DNA from: Leucobacter sp. OLIS6 | Lineage (GTDB): Bacteria; Actinomycetota; Actinomycetes; Actinomycetales; Microbacteriaceae | DNA length: 64,000 bases | Reading direction: 5' to 3' | NCBI RefSeq assembly: GCF_002752355.1 | Contig: NZ_MRAV01000008.1 | Coordinates: 1-64,000, forward strand | In this document: positions 50,586-58,586 of the stretch, piece by piece | Layout of the letters: each line of letters starts with the position of its first letter | How positions within the stretch are numbered: position 1 is the stretch's first letter | Translations under genes and position numbers: made by a program | Notes under the pieces: model-generated | Database searches by the model: none | What the model was told of the DNA's origin: nothing | What the model saw: only the letters and a program-made list of their open reading frames with translations

Positions 50586-52628
50586 ATGCTCGGCCTCCGT
50601 CCTCCCGCCCGCAGGCGACGCGCGCTCACCGCGGGCATCACCGGCACGACGCTGGTCGCCGCCGCACTCGTCGGAGGGTTCGCCGCGGCGACTCCCGCCG
50701 CGGCCGCGACCGAAGTCGCCCCCTTCGCCATCGGATCGCTCTCGGGGCAGGAATGGACCGTGCCCGCGGGCGTGCACGCGATCACCGTCGACGTCGCCGG
50801 TTCGGCCGGCGGCGGCGGCGGATCCGTCAATTTCCCGGGTACCGACTGGTCGATCACCTCCGACGGGGCGGGCGGTGCCGGCGGACGGCTGCTCGCCCGG
50901 GTCCCCGTCGAGCCGGGGCAGAAGCTCGTCTTCTATACGAGCACCATGGGCGGCCCCACGGGATCGAAGTCGAACCCGGGAGGCGGCGGCGCCGGCTGGC
51001 TGCGCGGCGGCAACGGGAACACCGGCTCGCTCGAGGGGCGCGCGGGCGGCGGTGGTGGCGGCGCGAGCGCCGTGCGGATTCGCACGGCCGCCGGCGACCA
51101 TGAGCTGGTCGTCGGTGGAGGCGGCGGTGGCGGAGGCGGCCTCGGGGGTGCTTTCGTCGGCTACCGCGGCGGCGTGGGCGGCGCCTCGGGCCAGGCGGGT
51201 GAGAACGGCACGGGCGCCGGTCACGGCAACGGCGGGGGCTTCGCGGGCAACGGCGGCAACGGCACCGGCGGCGGCAACGCCGGCACCAGCTCCTCCGGCG
51301 GTGGCGGTGGCGGCGGCGGAGCCGGCATCAACGCGGGATTCGGCGGTGGCGGCGGCAAGGCCGGTGGCGGCGGTGGCGGCGGCGGTGCCGGCGGGCAGAG
51401 CTGGATCGACACCGGCGCCGGTGTGCAGCTGCTGCAGGATCAGCGCTACTGGGGTGGCAACGGCTTCGTGCAGCTCTCGTACACGGTCGAGCAGGGGACC
51501 TCGCTCTCGGCGGTCTCGACGCAGAGCCGGTCCGTCTACGGCACTCCCGCGACGATCACGGCCACGGTCGCGAACACCGAGGGCGGCGCGGTGCCGACCG
51601 GCACGGTCACGGCGTCCGAAGGCGGCACCGATATCGCCACGGCTCCTGTGGCCGAGGACGGCACCGCGAGCTTCCCCGGACTCGTCACCGCGGTCGGCTC
51701 CCACGCGCTCGAGTTCGCATACGATCCGGGCGATGCGCCGTTCGCACCGGCGACCGGAACGCTGACCCAGATCGTGGATCCGGCCCCGACGCACTTCGCG
51801 GACCTCGCGGGCGCCGCGCCCGCGCAGGTCGGCGGACCCCTGACGATCACCGGCCGCGTGCTGGTCGGTCCGGCCCCGCAGACCGAACCGGAGACCGGGA
51901 CCCCCTCCGCTGCGGCGAACGACGCCCGTGCCGCGGATTCGGCGGCTCCGACCGGCTCGGTCACCGTCTCCACCGGGGGCGGGGTGCTGGGGACGGTGCC
52001 GATCGCCGAGGACGGCTCCTTCGAGTTCCACCCGGCCTGGGCCGCGGGCACCTCCGAGTTCACGGTCGACTACGCGGGCGACGCCGACTATGCGGCGGCA
52101 CCGCAGGGCACGGTCTCGGTCGACGCCGCGAAGGGGCGCACGACGACCGCGCTCGGACTCGACTTCGGCTCGATCCAGGCCGGGGGCACCGCCACGGCGA
52201 CCGTCTCGACGAGCGTCCTGACGCCCGCGGTCATCGAGCCCGACGGCTCGGTGCAGCTCACCCTCGACGGCGCTCCCTACGGAGCCGGGATCCCCGTCGG
52301 CGATGCGGATCCCGCCACCGTGGAGCTCGAGAACCTGGCCGTCGGGACGCATGTGCTGCGCGCGTCCTACGCCGGAGACGCGTCGTTCGAGGGATCGAGC
52401 AGCGCGGAGGTGAAGATCGTCGTGGCCGCCGCGCCTCCGGTGCCGCAGGTCCCGAAGCCGACCCCGGCGCCGCTCGTCGCGGGCGGACCCGCGGTGCTGA
52501 CCCGGACGGGGATCGACTTCGAGTCGGCGCCCGCGGCGGCGCTGGGCGTGCTCGCCATCATCTGCGGAGCGGCAGCGGTGACTGCGGCCGCGGTCCGTCG
52601 CCGGAGCGCGTCGGCACCGCGTCGATAG
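50586..52628 (+). CDS. Glycine-rich surface protein with Ig-like domains and sorting-type tail
   Basis: A 680-residue secreted protein. The signal peptide is basic (RPPARRRRALTAG) then hydrophobic, ending AAAATEV (~45). Residues ~75-290 are extremely glycine-rich (GGGGGGGAGINAGFGGGGGKAGG), bracketed by WTVPAGVHAITVDVAGSAGG, the usual start of such glycine-loop domains. Two to three Ig-like repeats follow (PTGTVTASEGG, PTGSVTVSTGG). The C-terminus has LTRTG (~628-632), a helix and RRRSASAPRR, a cell-wall sorting signal of an unusual type. ATG 50586 is chosen because AAAGGA lies 6 nt ahead; ATG 50571 is weaker. Confidence 0.82.
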   Translation: MLGLRPPARRRRALTAGITGTTLVAAALVGGFAAATPAAAATEVAPFAIGSLSGQEWTVPAGVHAITVDVAGSAGGGGGSVNFPGTDWSITSDGAGGAGGRLLARVPVEPGQKLVFYTSTMGGPTGSKSNPGGGGAGWLRGGNGNTGSLEGRAGGGGGGASAVRIRTAAGDHELVVGGGGGGGGGLGGAFVGYRGGVGGASGQAGENGTGAGHGNGGGFAGNGGNGTGGGNAGTSSSGGGGGGGGAGINAGFGGGGGKAGGGGGGGGAGGQSWIDTGAGVQLLQDQRYWGGNGFVQLSYTVEQGTSLSAVSTQSRSVYGTPATITATVANTEGGAVPTGTVTASEGGTDIATAPVAEDGTASFPGLVTAVGSHALEFAYDPGDAPFAPATGTLTQIVDPAPTHFADLAGAAPAQVGGPLTITGRVLVGPAPQTEPETGTPSAAANDARAADSAAPTGSVTVSTGGGVLGTVPIAEDGSFEFHPAWAAGTSEFTVDYAGDADYAAAPQGTVSVDAAKGRTTTALGLDFGSIQAGGTATATVSTSVLTPAVIEPDGSVQLTLDGAPYGAGIPVGDADPATVELENLAVGTHVLRASYAGDASFEGSSSAEVKIVVAAAPPVPQVPKPTPAPLVAGGPAVLTRTGIDFESAPAAALGVLAIICGAAAVTAAAVRRRSASAPRR

Positions 52629-52683
52629 CGGCGGGAGACCGCGCCGCGCTCGGTGCGGATCAGGCGCTGGCCCGGTGACCCCG

Positions 52684-53568
52684 TCACCGGGCCAGCGCCA
52701 CGGCGCCCGCCGAAACGGCGAGCAGGGCGAGATAGGTCCAGGCGTGCACGCCGTCGGGGATCCGCGGAGGCCTCCGGCGCAGCAGTACGATCACGGGGAT
52801 CGCTCCGACGAGCAGCGCCAGCGCCGAAGGGACGTCGACCGAACCGACCAGGCCGGGGACGGCGGCCGTCGCTGCTCCCGTCTGGCCGAGGCCCGGCGGG
52901 AGCAGCAGCGAGACCGCGAACGCCGGGGCGACCACGGCCACGGTGAGCGGGTTCGCGAGGGTCGCCGCTACGGCCATCGAGGTTCCCGCGCGGCGCATCA
53001 GGGGGACCGTCATCACGCTGCCGCCGACGCCGAGGAAGGCTGCGACGGCCCCGATGCCGAAGCCGAGCGAGTCCGGGACGCCGCCGGCCTTCCGCGCCCG
53101 CGGCGTCGCGTCGCGCTCGGCGGGCTGCGCGCGGCGTAGGAACCCTGGGCGCAGCAGGAGATCGGCGATCGTGATCGCGACGTAGGCGACGAAGCCCCAG
53201 CGGATCAGCCACTCGGGCGAGAACCGCCCCGCAGCGGCGCCGGCGGCACCGCCCGCGGCGAGCAGTGCGACCAGGAGCCCGCGCCCGCGCAATCGCGCCA
53301 GGGTCCGCCGGTCGGTCGAGACCGTCGCGACGATGCCGTTCACGAGCATGACGAGCGCGGACGTCGCGGTGGCGACGGGGATCGCCCGAGCGCCGAGGTC
53401 GGCGTCGAAGAGCGCGATCACCGGGACGGCGACGAAGCCGCCGCCGAAGCCGAAGAGCGCCGTCGTGATGCCGACGGCGATGCCGATGAGAGCGATGAGG
53501 GCGAGGGAAGCGAGCACCGGTCCAGTCCATCGCGCACGAGCGATTGCCGGCAATCGAAGGTCGGACAC
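52684..53568 (-). CDS. TauE/SafE-family sulfite/sulfonate exporter-like permease
   Basis: A 294-residue protein with about eight helices. Each half has the family repeat: ITTALFGFGGGFVAVPVIALF (~34-54) and IGAVAAFLGVGGSVMTVPLM (~172-191), the GxGGG/GVGGS loops of TauE/SafE. It may move sulfite, sulfonates or small organic acids across the membrane. The start is GTG at 53568; the ribosome-binding site is weak (GAAGAAGA), and an in-frame GTG before VLASLALIALIG is possible. It diverges from an AraC regulator across 41 nt, which likely controls it. Confidence 0.82.
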   Translation of the reverse strand: MSDLRLPAIARARWTGPVLASLALIALIGIAVGITTALFGFGGGFVAVPVIALFDADLGARAIPVATATSALVMLVNGIVATVSTDRRTLARLRGRGLLVALLAAGGAAGAAAGRFSPEWLIRWGFVAYVAITIADLLLRPGFLRRAQPAERDATPRARKAGGVPDSLGFGIGAVAAFLGVGGSVMTVPLMRRAGTSMAVAATLANPLTVAVVAPAFAVSLLLPPGLGQTGAATAAVPGLVGSVDVPSALALLVGAIPVIVLLRRRPPRIPDGVHAWTYLALLAVSAGAVALAR

Positions 53569-53597
53569 TCTTCTTCGAGTTCCGGCCAGATCGAGCG

Positions 53598-53603
53598 TAG
53601 GGT
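53598..53603 (+). promoter_or_regulatory. -10 box (TAGGGT) of a leaderless promoter
   Basis: TAGGGT ends 6 nt before the GTG at 53610 of the AraC gene. Confidence 0.6.
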
Positions 53604-53609
53604 GGGACC

Positions 53610-54551
53610 GTGCTCAACGGATCGCTCGAAGCCGTCGATCGGCTCCCGGTCGACGTGCTGCCGATCGGGACCGAGTACCCGCCCGACTTCCTGCTGGCCC
53701 GGCACGCGCATCGCCGGGCGCAACTGCTGTACGGCGTGCACGGGGTGATGCGGGTCGATACCGACGACGGATCCTGGGTCGTCCCCGAGGATCGTGCCGT
53801 GCTGATCCCGCCCGGAACGCCGCACGAGGTGCGGATGGACGGGGTGACGACCTGGAGCCTCTACATCGAGCCGGCCGCGGTCCCGTGGTGGCCGACCCGG
53901 TGCACCGTGGTCGAGGTGGGGGCGCTCCTGCGGGAGCTGTTGAGCGAGGCCAGCCGGTTCGCGATCGACTACGACGTCTCGGGGCGCGACGGAGCGGTGA
54001 TCGGGCTGATCCTGCACGAGCTCCGCGCCGGGGCGCCGCTGCCCTTCCACGTGACGGTGCCCTCAGAGGAACCCTTCCGCGAGCTGTGCCGCGCGTTCCT
54101 GAGCCGCCCGGACCTCGCCGTGACGAACGACGAGTGGGCGGCGAGCGCGGCGATGAGCGGGCGGACGTTCGATCGTCGGTTCCGTGAGGCGGCCGGGGCC
54201 TCGCCGGCCGCCTGGAGAGCACGGGCGCGGCTGCTGGCCGCGCTGCCGATGCTGGAGCGGCGCACGGTGACCGAGGTCTCGGCGGAGCTCGGCTACGCGT
54301 CGCCCGCATCGTTCACCGCGGCCGTCACCCGAGCGTTCGGCGTGCCGCCGTCCCGGCTGCGATCGAGCGCACGCCCGGCCGGGACGGCGGATCCTCAGCG
54401 CGCCGAGCGACGCGCGCCGACGAGCTCGACGATGCCGACCGCGGCGGCGAGCACGGCCACGACCGCGGCGAACACGAGTCCCGCCGGGCGCAGGCCGGTG
54501 GCGACGGCGAGCAGCCCGACGCCGATCGCCGGCACGGCGAGCATGAGATAG
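53610..54551 (+). CDS. AraC-family regulator with unusual C-terminal tail
   Basis: A 313-residue regulator. Residues ~20-90 are a cupin-like sensor (HRRAQLLYGVHGVMRVDTDDGSWVVPEDRAVLIPPGTPHEV). The double AraC HTH follows at ~170-255 (AASAAMSGRTFDRRFREAAGASPAAWRARARLL ... VTEVSAELGYASPASFTAAVTRAFGVPPSRLR). After this the family normally ends, yet the frame runs ~57 residues of Ala/Thr/Ser/Pro-rich sequence that is antisense to the end of the next gene, a 157-bp convergent overlap. The start is GTG in a leaderless arrangement. It probably controls the adjacent TauE/SafE permease. Confidence 0.82.
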   Translation: MLNGSLEAVDRLPVDVLPIGTEYPPDFLLARHAHRRAQLLYGVHGVMRVDTDDGSWVVPEDRAVLIPPGTPHEVRMDGVTTWSLYIEPAAVPWWPTRCTVVEVGALLRELLSEASRFAIDYDVSGRDGAVIGLILHELRAGAPLPFHVTVPSEEPFRELCRAFLSRPDLAVTNDEWAASAAMSGRTFDRRFREAAGASPAAWRARARLLAALPMLERRTVTEVSAELGYASPASFTAAVTRAFGVPPSRLRSSARPAGTADPQRAERRAPTSSTMPTAAASTATTAANTSPAGRRPVATASSPTPIAGTASMR

Positions 54552-55624
54552 ATTCCCGCGAAGAAGGAGGACGAGACCTCGCCGCGGTGCGCCGGGGGCA
54601 CCTGCTCGACGGTCGTCGCGATCCCCGCGTTCAGGCAGAGGCCGCCCGAGACGCCGAGCAGCACGGCGGAGACGAGGAGCGCGGCGAGCAGGGCCGCCGC
54701 GAGCGCGATCGCGAGGGCGGCCGCGGCGAGGACGAGGCCCGCGCAGCCGACCGCGAGCGCGGTGCGCGGGCGCATGCGACGGGCGATGAGCTGTCCGACG
54801 GCCATGCCCGCGAAAGCGATCGCGACGACGGAACCGGCGAGCAGGTGGCTGGAGAGGTGCAGCTCCTTCGCCAGGAACAGTGCCGAGACGGCGGTGAGCA
54901 CGCCGGTCACGGCGAATCCGGTGCCTGCGGCCAGGACCGCTCGGACGAACGCGCCGCGGATCTCGGATGGCACCCGGAGGCGGCGCGGGCGGATCCGGAG
55001 CGTGCCGCGCGCGTCCGGCGCGGGGGCCGGGGTCCAGGCCGCGAGTCCGATCAGTGCGAGTGCGCAGAGCGCGAGGTGCGCGATGAACGGTACGGCCAGG
55101 GGCAGGGGTGCGACGTCGGCGAGGAGACCGGCGAGGAACGTTCCGAGCGCGAGACCCCCGGTGTTCGCGGCGACCGCGAGCGTGCCCGCGGTGGCCTTCC
55201 GCTCTGCGGGCAAGAGATCGATGACGGCCGCGGTGCCCGTGCCGCTCATGAGGCCGGCGCCGAGGCCGGAGATCACGCGCGCGACGATGAGGAGCGGCAG
55301 GGACGGCGGGAGCAGGAACAGGATCGCGCTGAACAGGGCGAGCGCGACGGCGATCAGCAGCACGGGTCGGCGTCCGAGATCGTCGGACAGGCGGCCGAAC
55401 AGCGAGAGCGCGCCCACGACGCCGAGCGCGTAGACGGCGAAGAGCACGGTCACGGTCAGCGGCGAGAAGGCGAGCTCCGCCGAGTAGATGGAGTAGAGCG
55501 GGGTGGGGATGGTGGTGCCCATCATCGTCACGGCGAAGGCGAAGGCGGTCGCGACGACGGCCCGCCGGGGCGCCGCGGAAGCGGCGACGTGCGGCGGCGA
55601 CGAGAGCGTGGTCGGGGATGGCAT
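54395..55624 (-). CDS. MFS transporter
   Basis: A 409-residue, 12-helix MFS protein. Motif A is FGRLSDDLGRRPVLLIAV (~75-92) and TVAANTGGLALGTFLAGLL corresponds to the helix 5 exporter motif, so efflux is likely. ATG 55624 has AAGGAG 7 nt upstream. It is divergent from a RibB-like gene across a region containing GAGAC half-sites. The gene pair suggests efflux linked to riboflavin-like or flavin-analogue chemistry, but this is inference. Confidence 0.87.
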   Translation of the reverse strand: MPSPTTLSSPPHVAASAAPRRAVVATAFAFAVTMMGTTIPTPLYSIYSAELAFSPLTVTVLFAVYALGVVGALSLFGRLSDDLGRRPVLLIAVALALFSAILFLLPPSLPLLIVARVISGLGAGLMSGTGTAAVIDLLPAERKATAGTLAVAANTGGLALGTFLAGLLADVAPLPLAVPFIAHLALCALALIGLAAWTPAPAPDARGTLRIRPRRLRVPSEIRGAFVRAVLAAGTGFAVTGVLTAVSALFLAKELHLSSHLLAGSVVAIAFAGMAVGQLIARRMRPRTALAVGCAGLVLAAAALAIALAAALLAALLVSAVLLGVSGGLCLNAGIATTVEQVPPAHRGEVSSSFFAGIYLMLAVPAIGVGLLAVATGLRPAGLVFAAVVAVLAAAVGIVELVGARRSAR

Positions 55625-55640
55625 GGGAGCGCTCCTTAGA

Positions 55641-55765
55641 AATGAGACAAGATGCCTCGAAATAGTAACACTCATTCAATCCACGGTGTCTCATTATTAG
55701 GCGATGACTTTGCGGTGCACTGTGTCCTGATATTCTGGGCGAATAACGAGACAGATCGTCTCGTT
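55641..55765. promoter_or_regulatory. Operator cluster with GAGAC/GTCTC half-sites
   Basis: The region between the MFS and RibB-like genes contains a perfect palindrome AACGAGAC-N5-GTCTCGTT (55745-55765), a degenerate copy AATGAGAC-N5-GCCTCGAA (55641-55661), and a lone half-site GTCTCATT (55688-55695). The layout fits a TetR-type repressor serving both directions; no such regulator gene is adjacent, the nearest being the TetR at 57285. Confidence 0.55.
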
Positions 55766-55787
55766 GCTTTTGAGGAGGTCTCCCAGC

Positions 55788-56420
55788 ATGGAGGAGCGAG
55801 TGCTCACCCCGGTTCCCGAAGTCGTCGATCAGCTCCGAGCCGGGCGGGTCGTGCTCGTTGCGGACGACGCGTCGCGCGAGAACGAGGTCGATGCGATCGT
55901 CTCGGCGGAGCTCGCCACCGCGGCGAGCATCGGGTGGATGGTGCGGCAGACCTCCGGGCTGCTCTGCGCGCCGCTCACCTCGGAACGCGCCGATCTGCTC
56001 GAGCTTCCGCCGCTCGTGGCGGAGAGTGAGGATCCGCGCGGGACCGCCTACACCGTGACCGTCGATGCACGGTCGGCCGGCAGCACCGGGATCTCCGCGA
56101 CGGACCGTGCGCGCACCGTGAACGTGCTCGCCGACCCGCAAGCTGGGCCGCGGGATCTGATCCGTCCGGGGCACGTGCTCCCGCTGCGCGCGCATCCCGA
56201 CGGGGTGCGCGGGCGCGGCGGGCATACCGAGGTTACGATCGACCTCCTCCGTCTGGCCGGCCTGCGTCCGATCGGGGTGCTCGCCGAACTGGTGGACGAC
56301 GAGGGGGAGATGCGCCGCCTGGATGACGTGCTCCGGAGCGAGCGCTTCGCGGGAATGGCGATCACGACCGTCGCCGCCGTGCGGGAGCACGTCAGCGCGG
56401 GCGGAGCGACCGGGGCGTAG
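55788..56420 (+). CDS. 3,4-dihydroxy-2-butanone-4-phosphate synthase-like protein (RibB homologue, atypical)
   Basis: A 210-residue protein related to RibB, which makes the four-carbon precursor of riboflavin from ribulose 5-phosphate. Conserved: RENE within DDASRENEVD (26-35), STGISATDRARTV (~97-109), PGHVLPLRA and GHTEVTIDLLRLAGL. Departures: the family's DDExRENEGD reads DDASRENEVD (Glu to Ala, Gly to Val). No rib operon or FMN riboswitch is nearby; instead it faces an MFS exporter over an operator region. It may be a regulated paralogue for a flavin-related or resistance pathway, or impaired. GAGGAGG lies 9 nt before the ATG. Confidence 0.75.
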   Translation: MEERVLTPVPEVVDQLRAGRVVLVADDASRENEVDAIVSAELATAASIGWMVRQTSGLLCAPLTSERADLLELPPLVAESEDPRGTAYTVTVDARSAGSTGISATDRARTVNVLADPQAGPRDLIRPGHVLPLRAHPDGVRGRGGHTEVTIDLLRLAGLRPIGVLAELVDDEGEMRRLDDVLRSERFAGMAITTVAAVREHVSAGGATGA

Positions 56421-56450
56421 GGGTCTCGGCAGCCCCGGTCGCGTGGGCCG

Positions 56451-57197
56451 CTACTCGCGGTAGTCGCCGACGCCGGCGCGCCAGTAGCCCTGGATGTGCA
56501 GATCGGCGAGGGCCAGGCCGCGCACCAGTCCGCGGAACCGCTGGGCTGCTCCGGCCTCCGCGGCGAACCAGACCCCCGCGTCCGGCTCGAATCGCTGCCG
56601 GGTCGCGGTGTCCATCAGTGCGGATCCGGGGGCGGCGCCGACCTCGCGCCGGAGCCAGGTGATCCCAGCCCCGCGCGAGAGCGCGATCTCCTGCCGGTCG
56701 GCGTCATCGGCGAGCTCGACCCAGGCGCGGATCGGGCGGTGGCCGCGCTCCCGCTCGAGGATCGCGGCGATCGCGGGCAGAGAGGTCTCGTCGCCGAAGA
56801 GCTGCATCGAGGCGGCGTCCCGCCCCGGCGCTCCGCTGGGGCGGGGGCCGCCGACACGAGCGGTCTCGCCGACGGCGCAGCTCTCGGCCCAGCGCGGCAT
56901 CGTACCGCCGTCGTGCAGGAACACGTCGATATCGACCTCGTTGCTCATGGGGTTGAAGCCGCGCACCGTGTAGGCGCGGCCGTGCTCGGTCGATCCGCTG
57001 GGGTCGCGCGGGTCGGGGACGAAGAGCTTCACCCAGGATCCGGGGGTGCCGTGCACCGCGGGCGCGAGATCGTCGTCGCCTCCGAGGGTGAGGCGGAGCA
57101 TGTGCTCCGTGATCTGCTCGCGGGCGGTGACGACGACGTCGCGCGAGACGGTGGGGCGGCGCGCGGGTCGCGTCGCGTTCGCGGGTGCGGAGGGCAT
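56451..57197 (-). CDS. Siderophore-interacting protein (FAD-dependent ferric reductase)
   Basis: A 248-residue flavoprotein of the SIP family. The FAD domain shows LRLTLGGDDDLAP ... HGRAYTVRGFNP (RxYTxR motif, Arg/Tyr/Thr at ~78-82) and the NAD(P)H domain shows LFGDETSLPAIAAIL (~127-141) and the C-terminal YWRAGVGDYRE, where GYWR.G is family-typical. It reduces ferric siderophores in the cytoplasm to free iron. AAAGGAG lies 6 nt before the ATG. It is divergent from a TetR regulator. No siderophore transporter is seen nearby. Confidence 0.88.
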   Translation of the reverse strand: MPSAPANATRPARRPTVSRDVVVTAREQITEHMLRLTLGGDDDLAPAVHGTPGSWVKLFVPDPRDPSGSTEHGRAYTVRGFNPMSNEVDIDVFLHDGGTMPRWAESCAVGETARVGGPRPSGAPGRDAASMQLFGDETSLPAIAAILERERGHRPIRAWVELADDADRQEIALSRGAGITWLRREVGAAPGSALMDTATRQRFEPDAGVWFAAEAGAAQRFRGLVRGLALADLHIQGYWRAGVGDYRE

Positions 57198-57258
57198 GCG
57201 GAACTCCTTTTCGAGGCAAGGTGTATTGCAACAGTAGCTCGACCTTTTCGGAACATCA

Positions 57259-57273
57259 AGCACCGAAAGTGCT
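57259..57273. promoter_or_regulatory. Candidate operator over the TetR promoter
   Basis: AGCAC-N5-GTGCT is an inverted repeat whose last base is the first base of the -10 box TAGGGT (57273-57278). A repressor bound here would block the TetR gene and sit near the SIP promoter. Confidence 0.4.
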
Positions 57274-57278
57274 AGGGT
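57273..57278 (+). promoter_or_regulatory. -10 box (TAGGGT) of a leaderless promoter
   Basis: TAGGGT ends 6 nt before the ATG at 57285 of the TetR gene. Confidence 0.6.
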
Positions 57279-57284
57279 CGGGGC

Positions 57285-57857
57285 ATGACCGAACGCACCC
57301 GCCCACTCGGCCGCCCGCGCAGCGAAGACGCCCGCCTCGCCGTGCTCCGAGCCGTCGACGACATGCTCGTCGAGGAAGGCTACGCGGCCATGACCATGAA
57401 GGGCATCGCCGAACGCGCGGGGGTCGGTCGCCAGACCGTCTACCGATGGTGGTCCTCGAAGGCCGAGATCCTGCTCGAGGCGAGCGCTGCCGACGCGGCG
57501 CGCGAGCTGACCGTGCGCACCGGTACGGACGCCGAGTCCGAGGTGACCGCGTTCCTCGTCGCACTGACGACCTTCCTCACCCGGTCCGACGCGGGCCTCG
57601 CCTACCGCGCACTGCTCGGTGAGGCCCAGCACGACCGGAAGGTGGCCGAGCTGCTGAGCGGAACCGACGTGCTGGGAGACGCCGCGCGGGCGGTCATCGG
57701 CAGCGCTCGGGCGCACGGAGCGCTCGCCGCCGAACCGGACACCGACGCCCTCGTCGCCGAGCTCGTCGGGCCGCTCGTATACCGGATCCTCGCCGAGGGC
57801 CGCACCGCCGAGCGCGCCGAGCTGCAGCGCATGGCTGCACGCTTCCTCGCTCGGTAG
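57285..57857 (+). CDS. TetR-family transcriptional regulator
   Basis: A 190-residue regulator. The N-terminal HTH (~25-58) reads YAAMTMKGIAERAGVGRQTVYRWWSSKAEILLEA, and the C-terminal domain is of the TetR_C_11/C_16-like type (DAESEVTAFLVALTTFLTRSDAGLAYRALLGEAQHD). It is divergent from the siderophore-interacting protein, so the two may be co-regulated, and it converges on the RibD-C-like gene with 7 nt between stops. The inducer is unknown. Confidence 0.87.
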   Translation: MTERTRPLGRPRSEDARLAVLRAVDDMLVEEGYAAMTMKGIAERAGVGRQTVYRWWSSKAEILLEASAADAARELTVRTGTDAESEVTAFLVALTTFLTRSDAGLAYRALLGEAQHDRKVAELLSGTDVLGDAARAVIGSARAHGALAAEPDTDALVAELVGPLVYRILAEGRTAERAELQRMAARFLAR

Positions 57858-57864
57858 CCGCGGA

Positions 57865-58425
57865 TCAGGCCCCGCGCGGCAGGCGGTACCGCTCGAACAC
57901 GATGCCGGGTTCGAACCGCCGGATCTCGGCGAGCTCCGCGCGGACCGGCGACGCGAGCTCCGGGAAGAGCGCGGCCCCGCCGCCGAGGATCACCGGGCAC
58001 CGGAGCAGGCGGACCTCGTCGACCAGGCCGAGGCGCAACGCCTGGCCGGCCAGATCGGCACCACCGATCGACACCGTCCGGGCACCGTCCTCGCCCTGCG
58101 CGCGCTCGACCTCTGCGGGGAGCGGGGCGTCCGCGAGCCGCGCTGCGCCTTCGACCCGGACCCCGCCGCGGCTGAACACGGTCTTCGGTAGCGCAGCCCA
58201 GACATCCGCGAACTCGGCGCTCGCGGGAGTCGAACGCATGCCGGGATCGGTCTCCCAGACGCGCATCGTCTCGTACAGGCGCCTGCCGAGCAGGTAGGCA
58301 TCGAGCGAACGCACGTGGTCGAGCTGGAACGCGAAGAGCTCCGGACCCGGCGCGCCCCAGTCGAGACTGCCCGCACGATCGGAGATGAATCCGTCGAGCG
58401 AGACGCTCATCGAGATGGTCAGCAT
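57865..58425 (-). CDS. Dihydrofolate reductase-like (RibD C-terminal domain) protein
   Basis: A 186-residue protein of the RibD_C/DHFR-like family: ISMSVSLDGFISDRAGSLDWG at the start, AYLLGRRLYETMRVWE (~42-57), TVSIGGADLAGQALRLGLVDEVRLLRCPVILGGGAALFPEL (~120-160). It is expected to use NADPH to reduce a small heterocyclic or other substrate; the specific role is unknown. GAGGA abuts the ATG at 58425 and CACCAT lies 6 nt upstream, so the start could be leaderless. A second ATG (58410) is possible. Confidence 0.82.
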   Translation of the reverse strand: MLTISMSVSLDGFISDRAGSLDWGAPGPELFAFQLDHVRSLDAYLLGRRLYETMRVWETDPGMRSTPASAEFADVWAALPKTVFSRGGVRVEGAARLADAPLPAEVERAQGEDGARTVSIGGADLAGQALRLGLVDEVRLLRCPVILGGGAALFPELASPVRAELAEIRRFEPGIVFERYRLPRGA

Positions 58426-58586
58426 TCCTCGATGGTGCGCCCGCTGCGGTTCGTGCGCAACCGGAACGGACGCCCGCGCGGTCGAATCCTGAGTGCCCGC
58501 TGGGAGATGGAGCGGAGTCGCGTCACGATCGGGGCCGATATCCGTGTTACCTCCGTATGCCCGAACAGGACTCATCAGGGGGAACG

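Noticed and set aside
51221-51412. Minus-strand proline-rich open frame
   Set aside because: It is the complement of glycine codons of the surface protein; poly-Pro appears only because GGC/GGT runs read as GCC/ACC on the other strand.
55626-55787. FMN riboswitch before the RibB-like gene
   Set aside because: The 160-nt region shows none of the conserved RFN-element words, and its palindromes fit protein operators better.
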